DNA of 47,485 nucleotides from Mucilaginibacter sp. (GCA_028287895.1 JAQBOV010000057.1:1-47485); one strand, 5' to 3'. Numbered from the stretch's first letter, positions 16,599-26,454 are shown. Made by a program: numbers and translations. Notes: generated by a model from the sequence alone, not told the origin.

Positions 16599-18986
16599 AT
16601 GATAAGAAACTACATCAAAACCGCTTTCAGAAACCTTTGGCGGAACAAGGCTTTTTCTGTGATCAATATAGTAGGGCTTAGTGTAGGGCTTGCCTGCTGT
16701 ATGCTTATATTTTTATACACCATGGATGAGGTGAGTTATGACCGGTTCCATGAAAAAAAGGAAAGCATATATCATCTTACAGCTGATATGAAAGGACCTG
16801 ACGGGCATGTAAACAAAAGCTCAAGCACAGGTATGATGCCCGGCCCGGCTTTTAAACAGCAAATACCCGAGATTACCGACTTTGTTAGGGTACAAAGCGC
16901 TGATTTTACGGTAAAGCGGGGCAACGAGGTTTTTGACCAGGATGCTTTATACGCTGATGATAATTTCTTTTCTGTCTTTTCTTTCCCCCTGATCCAGGGA
17001 AACCCGCGTACAGCACTGAAGGACATGCGTTCAATAGTACTTTCTGAAGAGGTAGCGGAAAAATACTTTGGGAAACAAGACCCGGTAGGCAAGGTACTCG
17101 AGCTGAAAGTGAATGATAAATTTCAGCCTTTTACCGTATCGGCGGTGACAAAGAAATCACCGCAAAACTCTTCTATCAAGATCAAGATGCTGTTGCCTAT
17201 GAAGTTTAACCAGTCATTGAATAACGATACCCAATGGCTCAATTTCTTTCTGAATACATTTTTTACGGTAAAGCCCGGTGCTGATATAAAAGCAGTGGAA
17301 GCGAAGCTAGCAAACGTGTTTAACCACCAAGCAGCAGATCAAATAAAAGAAGCCGCAGATAAATACGGCCTTAAAGACAAGATAAGTTATGGCCTGCAGC
17401 CATTACTGCAAATGCACACCAGCACCGATTATCCCGCTGACAATGGTTTAACGGATGCCAGCAGCCCGATTTATACTTATATTTTAACCGGTATCGCTTT
17501 ATTTATTCTGCTCATTGCCTGCATAAATTTCATAAATCTTACTGTTGCGCGGTCTCTTAAAAGAGCCAAAGAAATTGGTATACGTAAAGTGGTGGGCGGG
17601 CAGCGCAGACAGCTGATCGCACAATTTTTGGGCGAGTCTCTTATCTTAAGTTTTATTGCATTTGTATTGGGTATCGTATTGGTACAGCTGGCATTGCCGT
17701 TTTTTAATACGCTTGCTAATAAATCCCTTGCTTTCTCTTATTTGTTAAGTGTAAAGTTGGTGGCAGGATATGTTATGATATTCCTCGTTACCAGTTTACT
17801 TGCCGGGTTTTATCCGGCATTGGTGCTCTCAGGTTTTAATCCTGTTCAATCGTTATACAACCGTCAGCAATACGCAGGTAAAAATTACCTGTCAAAGGGC
17901 TTGGTAGTATTGCAATTTACCCTGGCCACTTTTCTCATTATTTCAACGATAACCATTTATTCGCAATTCAATTATTTAATGCATTTCGACCTGGGATATA
18001 ATGATAAAAACGTGGTATCCATAGCAGCATTTGGCATTGATAAACAAAAACTGCCTTTGTTTAAGACAGAACTTTTGAAAGATCCTTCCATCAAAAATGT
18101 AAGCGCCGACCAGGGAGGCAGATGGGGAACACTTGCGCATGTTAATAATGCCCAGCAAATCCAATTTGATATGAAGCATATTGACCAGGACTATCTTTCC
18201 TTGTTCGAGGTGCCTGTTGTAAAAGGCAGGAATTTTTCAAAGGATATGGTCTCAGACAGTGCCAGGTCGGTATTGGTTAACGAGTCCTTCGTAAAACAGG
18301 CCGGCTGGAAAAACCCGGTAGGGCAGGTGGTCGACTTTTTTTACAATAAGAAAAAATATACCGTCATCGGCATTGTAAAGGATTATCATTTCCTTTCATT
18401 GACCGAAAAAACACCGCCGCAGCTTTATTCTATGAACCCCCAGTATCCCTATGGTAATATTTTTATAAAAATAAAAGACAGCAATAAGGCAGAGACACTT
18501 AATCATATTGAAAAGACATTCAAGTCGCTATTTCCTTATAAGCCATACCAGTACACTTTTAAGGATGCGCAGAATGCACAGCAATATGACAAAGAATCGA
18601 AATGGAAGCAGATCGTCACGTTCGGCGCCTTATTGACCATCTTTATTTCCTGTATCGGGCTTTTCGGGCTTGCAACTCTTTCCTCAGAGCGTCGCAAAAA
18701 AGAGATCGGGATCAGAAAAGTGCTGGGAGCAAGTGTAGAAGGGATCGTCAGAAAACTTTCTGCCGACTTTTTAAAACTGGTTGTGCTTTCGGCGGTAATA
18801 GCTGCGCCGGCTGCCTGGTGGGCCATGCATAAATGGCTGGAGAATTACCCTTACCGTATAGGGATCAATGTCTGGATATTTTTATTTGCTGCTGTGCTGG
18901 TGCTTTTCATTGCGCTGGCGACGGTTAGTTTTCAGGCAATTAAAGCCGCGATCAGCAATCCGGTAAATAGTCTGCGGAGCGAGTAA
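16599..18986 (+). CDS. FtsX/MacB-type ABC permease 2
   Basis: 795 residues. The coupling motifs are RAKEIGIRKVVGG at 322 and RKKEIGIRKVLGAS at 699, 377 residues apart, the shortest second half of the array. The first periplasmic domain has the order seen in MacB-type domains: DRFHEKKESIYHL, a DADDNFFSVFSFPLI-like segment, then NPRTALKD and a VLSEEVAEKYFG block. The tail is NPVNSLRSE. It follows permease 1 by 65 bp of AT-rich spacer containing TTTAAAATTTAAG words and no SD, so it is probably on the same transcript. The 257 bp downstream hold a decayed permease scrap. Function can only be assigned to family level. Confidence 0.93.
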   Translation: MIRNYIKTAFRNLWRNKAFSVINIVGLSVGLACCMLIFLYTMDEVSYDRFHEKKESIYHLTADMKGPDGHVNKSSSTGMMPGPAFKQQIPEITDFVRVQSADFTVKRGNEVFDQDALYADDNFFSVFSFPLIQGNPRTALKDMRSIVLSEEVAEKYFGKQDPVGKVLELKVNDKFQPFTVSAVTKKSPQNSSIKIKMLLPMKFNQSLNNDTQWLNFFLNTFFTVKPGADIKAVEAKLANVFNHQAADQIKEAADKYGLKDKISYGLQPLLQMHTSTDYPADNGLTDASSPIYTYILTGIALFILLIACINFINLTVARSLKRAKEIGIRKVVGGQRRQLIAQFLGESLILSFIAFVLGIVLVQLALPFFNTLANKSLAFSYLLSVKLVAGYVMIFLVTSLLAGFYPALVLSGFNPVQSLYNRQQYAGKNYLSKGLVVLQFTLATFLIISTITIYSQFNYLMHFDLGYNDKNVVSIAAFGIDKQKLPLFKTELLKDPSIKNVSADQGGRWGTLAHVNNAQQIQFDMKHIDQDYLSLFEVPVVKGRNFSKDMVSDSARSVLVNESFVKQAGWKNPVGQVVDFFYNKKKYTVIGIVKDYHFLSLTEKTPPQLYSMNPQYPYGNIFIKIKDSNKAETLNHIEKTFKSLFPYKPYQYTFKDAQNAQQYDKESKWKQIVTFGALLTIFISCIGLFGLATLSSERRKKEIGIRKVLGASVEGIVRKLSADFLKLVVLSAVIAAPAAWWAMHKWLENYPYRIGINVWIFLFAAVLVLFIALATVSFQAIKAAISNPVNSLRSE

Positions 18987-19045
18987 TGTTTACTGAAGCT
19001 GATTGCTAAAATAGTGCAACCTAATGCCTTGTAAAGTCGTCTGAC

Positions 19046-19182
19046 GGAATATGATCCAGTAAATTATAAAACCAGCATCAGCAACTATGTTTATCAGCTT
19101 GATAATCTGTTTGATCACGGTAAGCTATCAGGCGATTAAAGCAGCATTGAATAACCCGGCTAAGAGTTTGCGAAGCGAATAG
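19046..19182 (+). pseudogene. Relic of a permease C terminus
   Basis: From 19087 the frame reads MFISLIICLITVSYQAIKAA then LNNPAKSLRSE and a TAG stop at 19180-19182. This matches the last helix and invariant tail of the array's permeases. Just upstream, in another frame, NYKTSIS (19062-19082) resembles the preceding YRISIS segment. A deletion of roughly a dozen codons with a frame change therefore separates two pieces of one former gene. It is the end of a thirteenth permease whose body is gone. Confidence 0.85.
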
Positions 19183-19243
19183 AGAATGTGCAACTATTTG
19201 CATCCAATAAGCGTCTTGTCGATAGATATTTAACGCATGTAAT

Positions 19244-21613
19244 ATGTTAAAGAATTATTTAAAAATCACCTGGAGAAATCTGCTTCGTCACAAAGCATTC
19301 TCATTTATCAATATAATTGGGCTTGCCATTGGTATGTCCAGTGCGGCCCTTATTTTATTCTGGGTGCAGAATGAAATGAGCTACGACCAGTTTCACACAA
19401 AAAAAGATCGTCTGTATCAGGTTTATAACCGTTCGGTATTTGACGGTAAACTATGGTGCTGGGGAACTACGCCAAAGGTAATGTCCAAAACTTTAAAACA
19501 GGACTATTCTCAAATTGAAGAAGTTACCCATACCACCAATGGTAATTTTCTGTTTACCGTAGGCGAGAAACACTTGAATGCTGACGGGAATTTTACTGAT
19601 TCGGGGTTTCTGACTATGTTTTCTTTCCCGCTGATCAGCGGAAATCCAAATACAGCATTAAATAACATCAACGACATTGTGATCACTCAAAAGTTATCAA
19701 AAAAGCTGTTTGGCAATGATCATGCAATGGGTAAGGTGATCAAGATAGACAGTAATGCTTATTTCACCGTAACAGGTGTAATGAAGGATCTGCCAAATAA
19801 TACCCAATTTAAGTTTGAATACCTGATGCCGTGGTCATACCTCAAAAAAATTGGAGGAGACGACGGGAACTGGAGTAATAATTCATGCCAGACCTGGGCT
19901 TTACTGAAGCCTAATGTCACCGAAGCGGTAGCCAACAAAAGCATTATTAATATCACCCGGACACATTCCAATGTTAAAGATATCGATGTTTTTCTTCATC
20001 CTGCAAGTAAATGGCGGTTGTATTCCAATTTCGATCAGAAAGGGAAAGTATCGGCAGGACGTATTGCAGTAGTAAAAACCTTTTCAATGATCGCAATTTT
20101 GATTTTGCTGATCGCATGCATCAATTTTATGAACTTGAGTACGGCCCGCAGCGAAAAACGTGCGCGCGAGGTCGGGATCCGTAAAGTTGCCGGTGCTTTA
20201 AGGGGCTCGCTGATCTTCCAGTTTTTAGGAGAATCTATCCTGATCGCCTTAATAGCGGGCGTTTTGGCGCTGCTCATTATACAGTTAAGTATGTCAGGAT
20301 TTAATCTACTTACCGATAAGCAGTTATATGTACCTTATGGAAATCCTTTCTTTTGGCTGATTGCTCTGGGTTTTATTATTACTACCGGTGCTGTTTCGGG
20401 CAGTTATCCGGCGCTTTATCTTTCTTCGTTCAAACCGGTCAGTGTATTAAAGGGAACGTTTAAGGCGGCCAATGCTTTGATCACACCGCGTAAATTATTG
20501 GTTGTTGTACAATTTACATTTGCTGTAGTACTGATCATTTGCACCATCATCATACGGCAGCAATTAAAATATGCGCAGGAGCGCGACTCAGGTTATAAAA
20601 AGGATAATTTGGTGTATGTAATGATGACCGGCGATATGGATAAGCATTACCGGTTAATAAAAAGTGAACTGGTGAGTAGCGGGGCGGCAAATGCCGTGTC
20701 AAAAACCAGTGCACCAATAACGCAGGGATGGAGCGATAGCTGGGACTTTTTATGGGCCGGTAAAGATGTAAGTAAAAAAATAGACTTCAATATATTTAAT
20801 ACCGATGGCGAGCTGGCAAAAACCATGGGCTTGAAAATCATCGAAGGCCGGGATATCGATATTAAAAACTATCCTACCGACTCAACTGCCGTATTGCTTA
20901 ATGAAGCGGCAGTTAAGATCATGGGCTTTAAGAGCCCTATCGGCCAGGTAATTAAAAGGGGAGAGGCACCCAATTTTACATCACTCCATGTAGTAGGCAT
21001 AGTAAGGGATTTTATATTGCAGTCGCCATTTGAACCAATAAAGGCAATGATCATACAAGGCCCGAAGTCATGGTTCAATGTAATTCATTTCAGGCTGAAC
21101 GATGCTAATTCAACTACCGAAAGTTTAAACCGGGCTGAGAAAATATTTAAAAAGTACAATCCCGGGTATCCTTTTGAATACAACTTCATCGATCAGGATT
21201 ATGCTAAAAAATTCGGTGATGAACAACGCACACAAACCCTTGCAAGCCTTTTTGCCGGGCTGACCATCATTATCTCATGCCTTGGTTTGTTTGGATTGGC
21301 AGCTTATATGGCGCAGAACCGTATCAAGGAAATAGGCGTGCGCAAAGTATTGGGAGCATCAGTAGCGGGTGTAACTACATTACTGTCCAAAGACTTTTTA
21401 AAACTGGTAATGATCTCATTTGTCATTGCCTCACCAATCGCCTGGATTGCTATGGATAAGTGGCTGCAGGGATATAATTATCGTATTTCAATAAGTATTT
21501 GGGTGTTTGTTATGGCCGCTTTACTGACCATTGTTATCTCTTTGATAACTGTAAGTTTCCAGGCTGTAAAGGCCGCCCTGGCAAACCCGGTTAAAAGTTT
21601 AAGGAGCGAGTGA
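19244..21613 (+). CDS. FtsX/MacB-type ABC permease 3
   Basis: 789 residues, with coupling motifs RAREVGIRKVAGAL at 306 and RIKEIGVRKVLGAS at 693. The first motif comes about 16 residues earlier than in permeases 1 and 2 because the first periplasmic domain is shorter. That feature, and the ALILFWVQNEMSYDQF segment after helix 1, group it with permease 9 and more loosely permease 10. The domain contains an unusual WCWGTTPKVM stretch. The start context is TGTAATATG with no SD. It lies directly downstream of the decayed C-terminal scrap, as if the neighbour was lost by recombination. The tail is NPVKSLRSE. The next genes are the DUF4097 pair. Confidence 0.93.
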   Translation: MLKNYLKITWRNLLRHKAFSFINIIGLAIGMSSAALILFWVQNEMSYDQFHTKKDRLYQVYNRSVFDGKLWCWGTTPKVMSKTLKQDYSQIEEVTHTTNGNFLFTVGEKHLNADGNFTDSGFLTMFSFPLISGNPNTALNNINDIVITQKLSKKLFGNDHAMGKVIKIDSNAYFTVTGVMKDLPNNTQFKFEYLMPWSYLKKIGGDDGNWSNNSCQTWALLKPNVTEAVANKSIINITRTHSNVKDIDVFLHPASKWRLYSNFDQKGKVSAGRIAVVKTFSMIAILILLIACINFMNLSTARSEKRAREVGIRKVAGALRGSLIFQFLGESILIALIAGVLALLIIQLSMSGFNLLTDKQLYVPYGNPFFWLIALGFIITTGAVSGSYPALYLSSFKPVSVLKGTFKAANALITPRKLLVVVQFTFAVVLIICTIIIRQQLKYAQERDSGYKKDNLVYVMMTGDMDKHYRLIKSELVSSGAANAVSKTSAPITQGWSDSWDFLWAGKDVSKKIDFNIFNTDGELAKTMGLKIIEGRDIDIKNYPTDSTAVLLNEAAVKIMGFKSPIGQVIKRGEAPNFTSLHVVGIVRDFILQSPFEPIKAMIIQGPKSWFNVIHFRLNDANSTTESLNRAEKIFKKYNPGYPFEYNFIDQDYAKKFGDEQRTQTLASLFAGLTIIISCLGLFGLAAYMAQNRIKEIGVRKVLGASVAGVTTLLSKDFLKLVMISFVIASPIAWIAMDKWLQGYNYRISISIWVFVMAALLTIVISLITVSFQAVKAALANPVKSLRSE

Positions 21614-21791
21614 TCGGTAATCGGAGATTAGTTGGTTAGATTGTGTTGATAGTGGTAAAAAATTAGCGAGATGATTAATGACGTTATCCCAATTATAAGA
21701 TTTTGAGTTTAGGATTTAGAAATTAAATTTCTATTTACATGCAACGTATCTGTTTAAACTGAAGTCTAATAGACAAACTAAATTAATGATT

Positions 21792-22835
21792 ATGAAGACT
21801 TATTTAATCTTTTTTATTGTTGCCTGCCAAAGCATGGTTGCCCTGGCCCAGGATAACGAAAAGCAAACGCCATATTTAACTAAATCGCTGGCAAATAACG
21901 CGATCAGCAGCGTAGTTGTAAATACATCAGCGGGGGGTATTGAGGTTAGCGGTCAAAGTGGTCAGGCGCCAAGGGTAGAAGTATATATAAGAGGCAATAA
22001 CAACCGGGATCTTTCAAAAGAAGAGATCAGAAAGCGTCTTGACGAAGATTACGATCTGAGCATTACAGTTACTGGTCACGAAGTGACTGCGACAGCAAAA
22101 AACAAACACAATTTTTCAAACTGGAGAAACCAGATCAGTATATCATTCAAAGTTTATGTTCCTGAACAAGTGTCCACTAATTTGAAAACCAGCGGCGGGG
22201 GCATACGTCTTGATAACTTAAAGGGGAATGAAAATTTCAGTACAAGTGGGGGCGGGTTACAAATAGACAGGCTTACCGGCACGATCCATGGCCGGACATC
22301 AGGCGGTGGTATAGACGTTTCAAACTCAAGTGAAGATATCGACCTGGAAACCAGCGGTGGCGGTATTAAAGCAAAAAATTGCAGCGGTACCATTAAACTG
22401 GAAACATCGGGCGGAGGCTTACTGCTCGAAGACTTAAAAGGTAAAATTACCGCACATACCAGCGGCGGCGGAGTACAGGGTAATAATATTGAAGGTGAAC
22501 TGATTACAGGCACATCCGGTGGCGGCATTGACCTGAAAGGGATGAACTGCAGCCTGGATGCCTCTACCAGCGCAGGCAGCTTAAATGCCCGGATGAAACA
22601 TGTAGGTAAATACCTGAAGCTGAATGCAAGCTCAGGGAATATTAACCTCGAACTGCCATTAAAACAGGGGCTTGACCTTAATTTAAGAGGCGACAGGGTT
22701 AATCAGCATCCATTTAAATTAAGTGACTTTAGTGGTGAATGGGATAAGGACCGTATAAAAGGCACCGTAAATGGCGGCGGCGTGCCGGTCAGTGCAGATG
22801 CATCAAGCGGAAATATCAACGTAAGATTTGAGTAA
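21792..22835 (+). CDS. DUF4097-type beta-repeat secreted protein, TSGGG version
   Basis: About 347 residues. I chose the ATG at 21792 rather than 21786 because the neighbouring paralogue begins at the equivalent MKTY. A signal peptide ends near ALAQ. The body is a run of short beta-strand repeats of roughly 20-22 residues, each with the turn TSGGG followed by I, L or V (at least seven copies), as expected for a beta-helix-like solenoid of the DUF4097 family. Its biochemical role is unknown. It sits between permeases 3 and 4, forms a pair with the next gene and is probably periplasmic or surface-exposed. A cysteine in the signal region (VACQ) is too early for a normal lipobox. Confidence 0.85.
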   Translation: MKTYLIFFIVACQSMVALAQDNEKQTPYLTKSLANNAISSVVVNTSAGGIEVSGQSGQAPRVEVYIRGNNNRDLSKEEIRKRLDEDYDLSITVTGHEVTATAKNKHNFSNWRNQISISFKVYVPEQVSTNLKTSGGGIRLDNLKGNENFSTSGGGLQIDRLTGTIHGRTSGGGIDVSNSSEDIDLETSGGGIKAKNCSGTIKLETSGGGLLLEDLKGKITAHTSGGGVQGNNIEGELITGTSGGGIDLKGMNCSLDASTSAGSLNARMKHVGKYLKLNASSGNINLELPLKQGLDLNLRGDRVNQHPFKLSDFSGEWDKDRIKGTVNGGGVPVSADASSGNINVRFE

Positions 22836-22868
22836 TAAAAAGCTGAACCAAGATAAACCCAAATTAAG

Positions 22869-23897
22869 ATGAAAACCTATATCATATTATTTTTGCTTGC
22901 ATGCCAGGGTATAAACGCTTCGGCGCAAGATAGTAAAACACCTTACCTGACTAAATCATTATCAGGGGATGCTATAAAGCATGTTTTTGTAAGCACCTCT
23001 GGCGGTAGCATTACGGTTAGCGGTGATAAAGGCCAGCAACCACGTATTGAGGTGTACATCACCAATAATATGGGCTTTGCCCCATCTAATGATGAAATTA
23101 AAAAACGCCTGGCCAAGGACTATTCACTGGATATATCGGTAAACGGTGGTGAGTTACACGCTGTTGCCAAAAGTAAACATAACGGTAACTGGGACTGGGG
23201 AAGATCCCTTAATATTGCTTTTAAAGTCTATGTTCCGCAGGATGTCGCTACCAACCTGGAAACAAGTGGCGGAAGCATTCACCTGGATAATTTAACCGGT
23301 GAAGAGAAATTTACTACCAGCGGCGGCAGCCTGCATCTTGACCGGTTAACAGGCAATGTACGCGGCAGAACTTCGGGTGGCAGTATACAGGTCTCCAATT
23401 CAGGTGAAAATATCGACCTGGAAACCAGTGGTGGTAGTATTCATGCCAATAATTGTAAGGGGACGATAAAACTGGGCACCTCCGGCGGCTCTTTACACCT
23501 TGATGAATTAAGCGGAAAGATCGATGCAACAACAAGCGGCGGCAGTGTTTCCGCCAGTAACATCAAAGGCGAACTGCGTACCGGTACTTCGGGCGGGAGT
23601 GTGAATTTAAGCAGTCTGGCCTGCAGCCTGGATACCTATACCAGCGGCGGCAGTATGCACGTGCAATTAAGCCAGCTGGGGAAATATGTAAAAATTAATT
23701 CAAGTGGCGGCCATGTCGATCTCCGGTTGCCGAATAAAGGTCTTGATTTGAACCTGCACGGCAATAAAGTAACTGCCGAGCTGGGCAGCAGCTTTAAGGG
23801 AACTAAAGATAAAGACAGGATTGAAGGTAAATTAAATGGCGGGGGCATACCGGTAGATGTAAATGGCGGCGGCCGGGTTAATCTGACATTGAATTAG
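22869..23897 (+). CDS. DUF4097-type beta-repeat secreted protein, TSGGS version
   Basis: 342 residues, 33 bp after its paralogue. The signal peptide ends near ASAQ. The layout matches the first copy block for block (TPYLTKSL start, KVYVP before the repeats, KDRI(E/K)G near the end), but nearly every turn reads TSGGS instead of TSGGG, including copies near residues 39, 136, 155, 174, 193 and 212. Synonymous codons differ from repeat to repeat, so the difference appears maintained at protein level. Probably co-transcribed with its partner; the two could form a mixed solenoid or bind related ligands. The function is unknown. Permease 4 follows after 101 bp. Confidence 0.85.
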   Translation: MKTYIILFLLACQGINASAQDSKTPYLTKSLSGDAIKHVFVSTSGGSITVSGDKGQQPRIEVYITNNMGFAPSNDEIKKRLAKDYSLDISVNGGELHAVAKSKHNGNWDWGRSLNIAFKVYVPQDVATNLETSGGSIHLDNLTGEEKFTTSGGSLHLDRLTGNVRGRTSGGSIQVSNSGENIDLETSGGSIHANNCKGTIKLGTSGGSLHLDELSGKIDATTSGGSVSASNIKGELRTGTSGGSVNLSSLACSLDTYTSGGSMHVQLSQLGKYVKINSSGGHVDLRLPNKGLDLNLHGNKVTAELGSSFKGTKDKDRIEGKLNGGGIPVDVNGGGRVNLTLN

Positions 23898-23987
23898 AGA
23901 TGAATTGTTGGAATGTTGTAAAAGCTGAAATGTTTGAATGTCTTTGAATAAACTAATGTTTAAAGTCCGCTCCGCGGGGGAGGATTT

Positions 23988-23993
23988 AGGAGG
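23988..23993 (+). promoter_or_regulatory. Shine-Dalgarno site of permease 4
   Basis: AGGAGG within GGATTTAGGAGG, 5 bases before the ATG at 23999. This decides the start: a GTG at 23993 overlaps the SD itself and is unlikely. A GC-rich CCGCTCCGCGG stretch just upstream parallels the hairpins before the other two SD sites. Confidence 0.75.
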
Positions 23994-23998
23994 TGCTT

Positions 23999-26434
23999 AT
24001 GATAAAAAACTATTTAACAAGTGCATGGCGTAATATCGCAAGACACAAGTTTATTTCATTCATTAATATTTTTGGTTTAACCACCGGGTTAACCTGTTGC
24101 CTGCTTATCCTGGCTTACATTATTAATGAATTGCGCTACGATAAGTTTAATGTAAACGCCGACCGCACTTATCGGGTAACACGCATTTTTTATTCGGGGC
24201 CCAATGTCGAAAGTTTGCATTTGAGCTCTATTGCCCCGCCTTTTGGCCCTTTACTTCAAACGGCATTTCCTGACATCCAAAAGATGACCAGGGTGCTGCC
24301 AAGTGGAGTCACCGTTTTGCATTATAAGGACAAACTTTTTAATGAGAAAAATGCATTTTTCGCAGATGAGAATTTTTTTGATGTTTTCAGCTTAAATGTG
24401 CTCAGAGGTGACAGGCGTACGGCATTGAATGATCCTTATAATATTATGCTGACCGAAGAAATAGCCAAAAAATACTTTGGCGATCAGGACCCGATCAATA
24501 AAACCATATTATTGGATAACATTAAACACGAGTACAAGGTAACCGGTATTTTTAAACCTTTCCCGTCAAACTCGCACATGCATCCGGATATTCTGATGTC
24601 ATTCAATACATTAAAAGACACCGCTATTTACGGAGAGAAGCAGTTAGAGACCAATTTTGGCAACAATTCATTTTATACTTACCTGCTTTTACCAAAGGGT
24701 TATAACGCGGAAATGATCAGCAGGCAATTATCCTCCTTCCTGGATAAATATGTGCACATGCAGGGCATGCCGCCAAATCTTAAAACCTCGCAGGTGACTA
24801 AACTCACTATGCAAAAATTGACCGATATTCATTTAAGATCACACCTGGACGATGAGATTGAAGAGAATGGGAGTATTAGTCGTGTTTACCTGTTTTCTGT
24901 TATCGCGTTATTTATCCTATTAATAGCCTGTATTAATTATATGAACCTGTCCACGGCACGTTCAACGCTGCGGGCAAAGGAAATCGGGATAAGAAAAGTA
25001 ATTGGTGCACAGCGAAAAGAAATAATCAGGCAGTTTTTGAGTGAATCGGTCCTGGTCACCTGGATAGCGATGGTGTTCGCTCTGACGCTAAGCGGGCTGT
25101 TGCTTCCTTATATCAATAGTCTTTCGGGCCTTGATCTAACATTTTCCAGTTTGTTCAAATGGAAGATCATATCGGTTATCCTGCTGCTGCCTTTTATCAT
25201 CGGTTTAATCAGCGGCGTTTACCCGGCCATGTTTATGTCGTCATTTATCCCGGTTAAGGTGTTAAAAGGTGTTCTGAAAGTTGGGGCTGGCAGTATCTCT
25301 TTTCGTAAGGTGCTGGTTGTGCTGCAATTTGCCATTTCCATTATACTGATCGTAGCTACTACCATAGTGTTTCAGCAACTTCGTTATATACAGCAAAAGT
25401 CGTTGGGATTTAATAAGGATCATATTATTAACATGGCATATAATGGCAGCCTTACCAAACAATTTGAATCATTCAGGCAGGAATTATTAAAAAACCCGGC
25501 GGTAAAAGAAATAGGCCGTTCCTCCCGTATCCCATCGGGGCGCTTACTGGACGATCAGAATGCCCAGGTGATGCAGGCCGGAACTATGGCCGCTATTAAG
25601 ATCGACCTGAAATACATCACTGCCGATTACGGCTTCATACCCACTTATGGCATGCAAATGGTAGCCGGAAGAAATTTTTCGCGGGATTTTATAACGGATA
25701 CGGCAAATTATGTGATTAACGAGACCGCCGTGCAACAGCTCGGTTGGAAAAATGCACAAAACGCTATTGGCAAGGATATGAGTTATGGTGGCGTTAAAGG
25801 AAAGGTAATCGGTGTGGTACACGATTTTCATTTTGAATCGCTGCATCAAAAGATCATCCCGCTGCTGTTCCAATTGCCCGCTCCTAAAAACGGTTTCTAC
25901 GGTAATATATCTGTAAAAATCGATGGTAACCATATATCATCAGCTATTGGTACTGTTGAAAATACCTGGCATAAATACTTGCCCAATGTGCCTTTTGATT
26001 ATACTTTTTTGGATGAAAAGTTTCAAAAGTTATATAACAGTGAGCAGCAGCAGGGAAGCTTGTTTACCATATTTTCGTGTTTGGCCATATTTATTGCCTG
26101 CCTTGGGCTGTTCGGCTTATCAGCGTTCACCATATCACAGCGGGTCAAAGAGATAGGGGTGCGTAAAGTGTTAGGGGCAAGCATATCGCAAATAGTGGTC
26201 GAATTGTCCAAGGATTTTTTAAAGCTGGTGCTTATAGCTGCTGTATTTGCCTTACCTGTGGCCGGACTACTTATGCATAATTGGCTCCTTGATTTTGCCT
26301 CCAGGATAAACTTAAGCTGGTGGGTATTTTTAATGGCCGGGGTAATAGCGCTCATCATAGCCTTCGTTACGATCAGTTTCCAATCAATAAAAGCCGCGAC
26401 GGCTAACCCGGTCGAAAGTTTGAGGAGCGAGTGA
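23999..26434 (+). CDS. FtsX/MacB-type ABC permease 4
   Basis: 811 residues from the ATG at 23999, which matches the MIKNY start of its relatives and has a well-spaced SD. The coupling motifs are RAKEIGIRKVIGAQ at 325 and RVKEIGVRKVLGAS at 715. Helix 1 is followed by NELRYDKFNVNADRTYRV, a wording shared with permease 6 (NELRYDRFNANADRIVRL), which suggests these two are sisters. The tail is NPVESLRSE, the only copy with Glu at that position. The long hairpin-rich spacer after it (26435-26536) and promoter B imply that a transcription unit ends here. The role beyond ABC permease is unknown. Confidence 0.93.
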   Translation: MIKNYLTSAWRNIARHKFISFINIFGLTTGLTCCLLILAYIINELRYDKFNVNADRTYRVTRIFYSGPNVESLHLSSIAPPFGPLLQTAFPDIQKMTRVLPSGVTVLHYKDKLFNEKNAFFADENFFDVFSLNVLRGDRRTALNDPYNIMLTEEIAKKYFGDQDPINKTILLDNIKHEYKVTGIFKPFPSNSHMHPDILMSFNTLKDTAIYGEKQLETNFGNNSFYTYLLLPKGYNAEMISRQLSSFLDKYVHMQGMPPNLKTSQVTKLTMQKLTDIHLRSHLDDEIEENGSISRVYLFSVIALFILLIACINYMNLSTARSTLRAKEIGIRKVIGAQRKEIIRQFLSESVLVTWIAMVFALTLSGLLLPYINSLSGLDLTFSSLFKWKIISVILLLPFIIGLISGVYPAMFMSSFIPVKVLKGVLKVGAGSISFRKVLVVLQFAISIILIVATTIVFQQLRYIQQKSLGFNKDHIINMAYNGSLTKQFESFRQELLKNPAVKEIGRSSRIPSGRLLDDQNAQVMQAGTMAAIKIDLKYITADYGFIPTYGMQMVAGRNFSRDFITDTANYVINETAVQQLGWKNAQNAIGKDMSYGGVKGKVIGVVHDFHFESLHQKIIPLLFQLPAPKNGFYGNISVKIDGNHISSAIGTVENTWHKYLPNVPFDYTFLDEKFQKLYNSEQQQGSLFTIFSCLAIFIACLGLFGLSAFTISQRVKEIGVRKVLGASISQIVVELSKDFLKLVLIAAVFALPVAGLLMHNWLLDFASRINLSWWVFLMAGVIALIIAFVTISFQSIKAATANPVESLRSE

Positions 26435-26454
26435 TTCTACGGTTATCAGTCTTC

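Noticed and set aside
22154..22528. A 124-codon proline-rich open frame antisense to the first DUF4097 gene.
   Set aside because: It mirrors the Gly/Ser/Thr repeat codons of the sense gene (GGN read backwards gives Pro), has no start context and no independent support.
22180..22560. Regularly spaced repeats that might suggest a CRISPR array.
   Set aside because: The repeats are codons for TSGGG turns inside an open frame, differ at silent positions, and have no constant direct repeat of 24-40 bp.
23993..23998. GTG at 23993 as the start of permease 4.
   Set aside because: It overlaps the Shine-Dalgarno site, while the ATG at 23999 is 5 bases after AGGAGG and matches the MIKNY start of the siblings.
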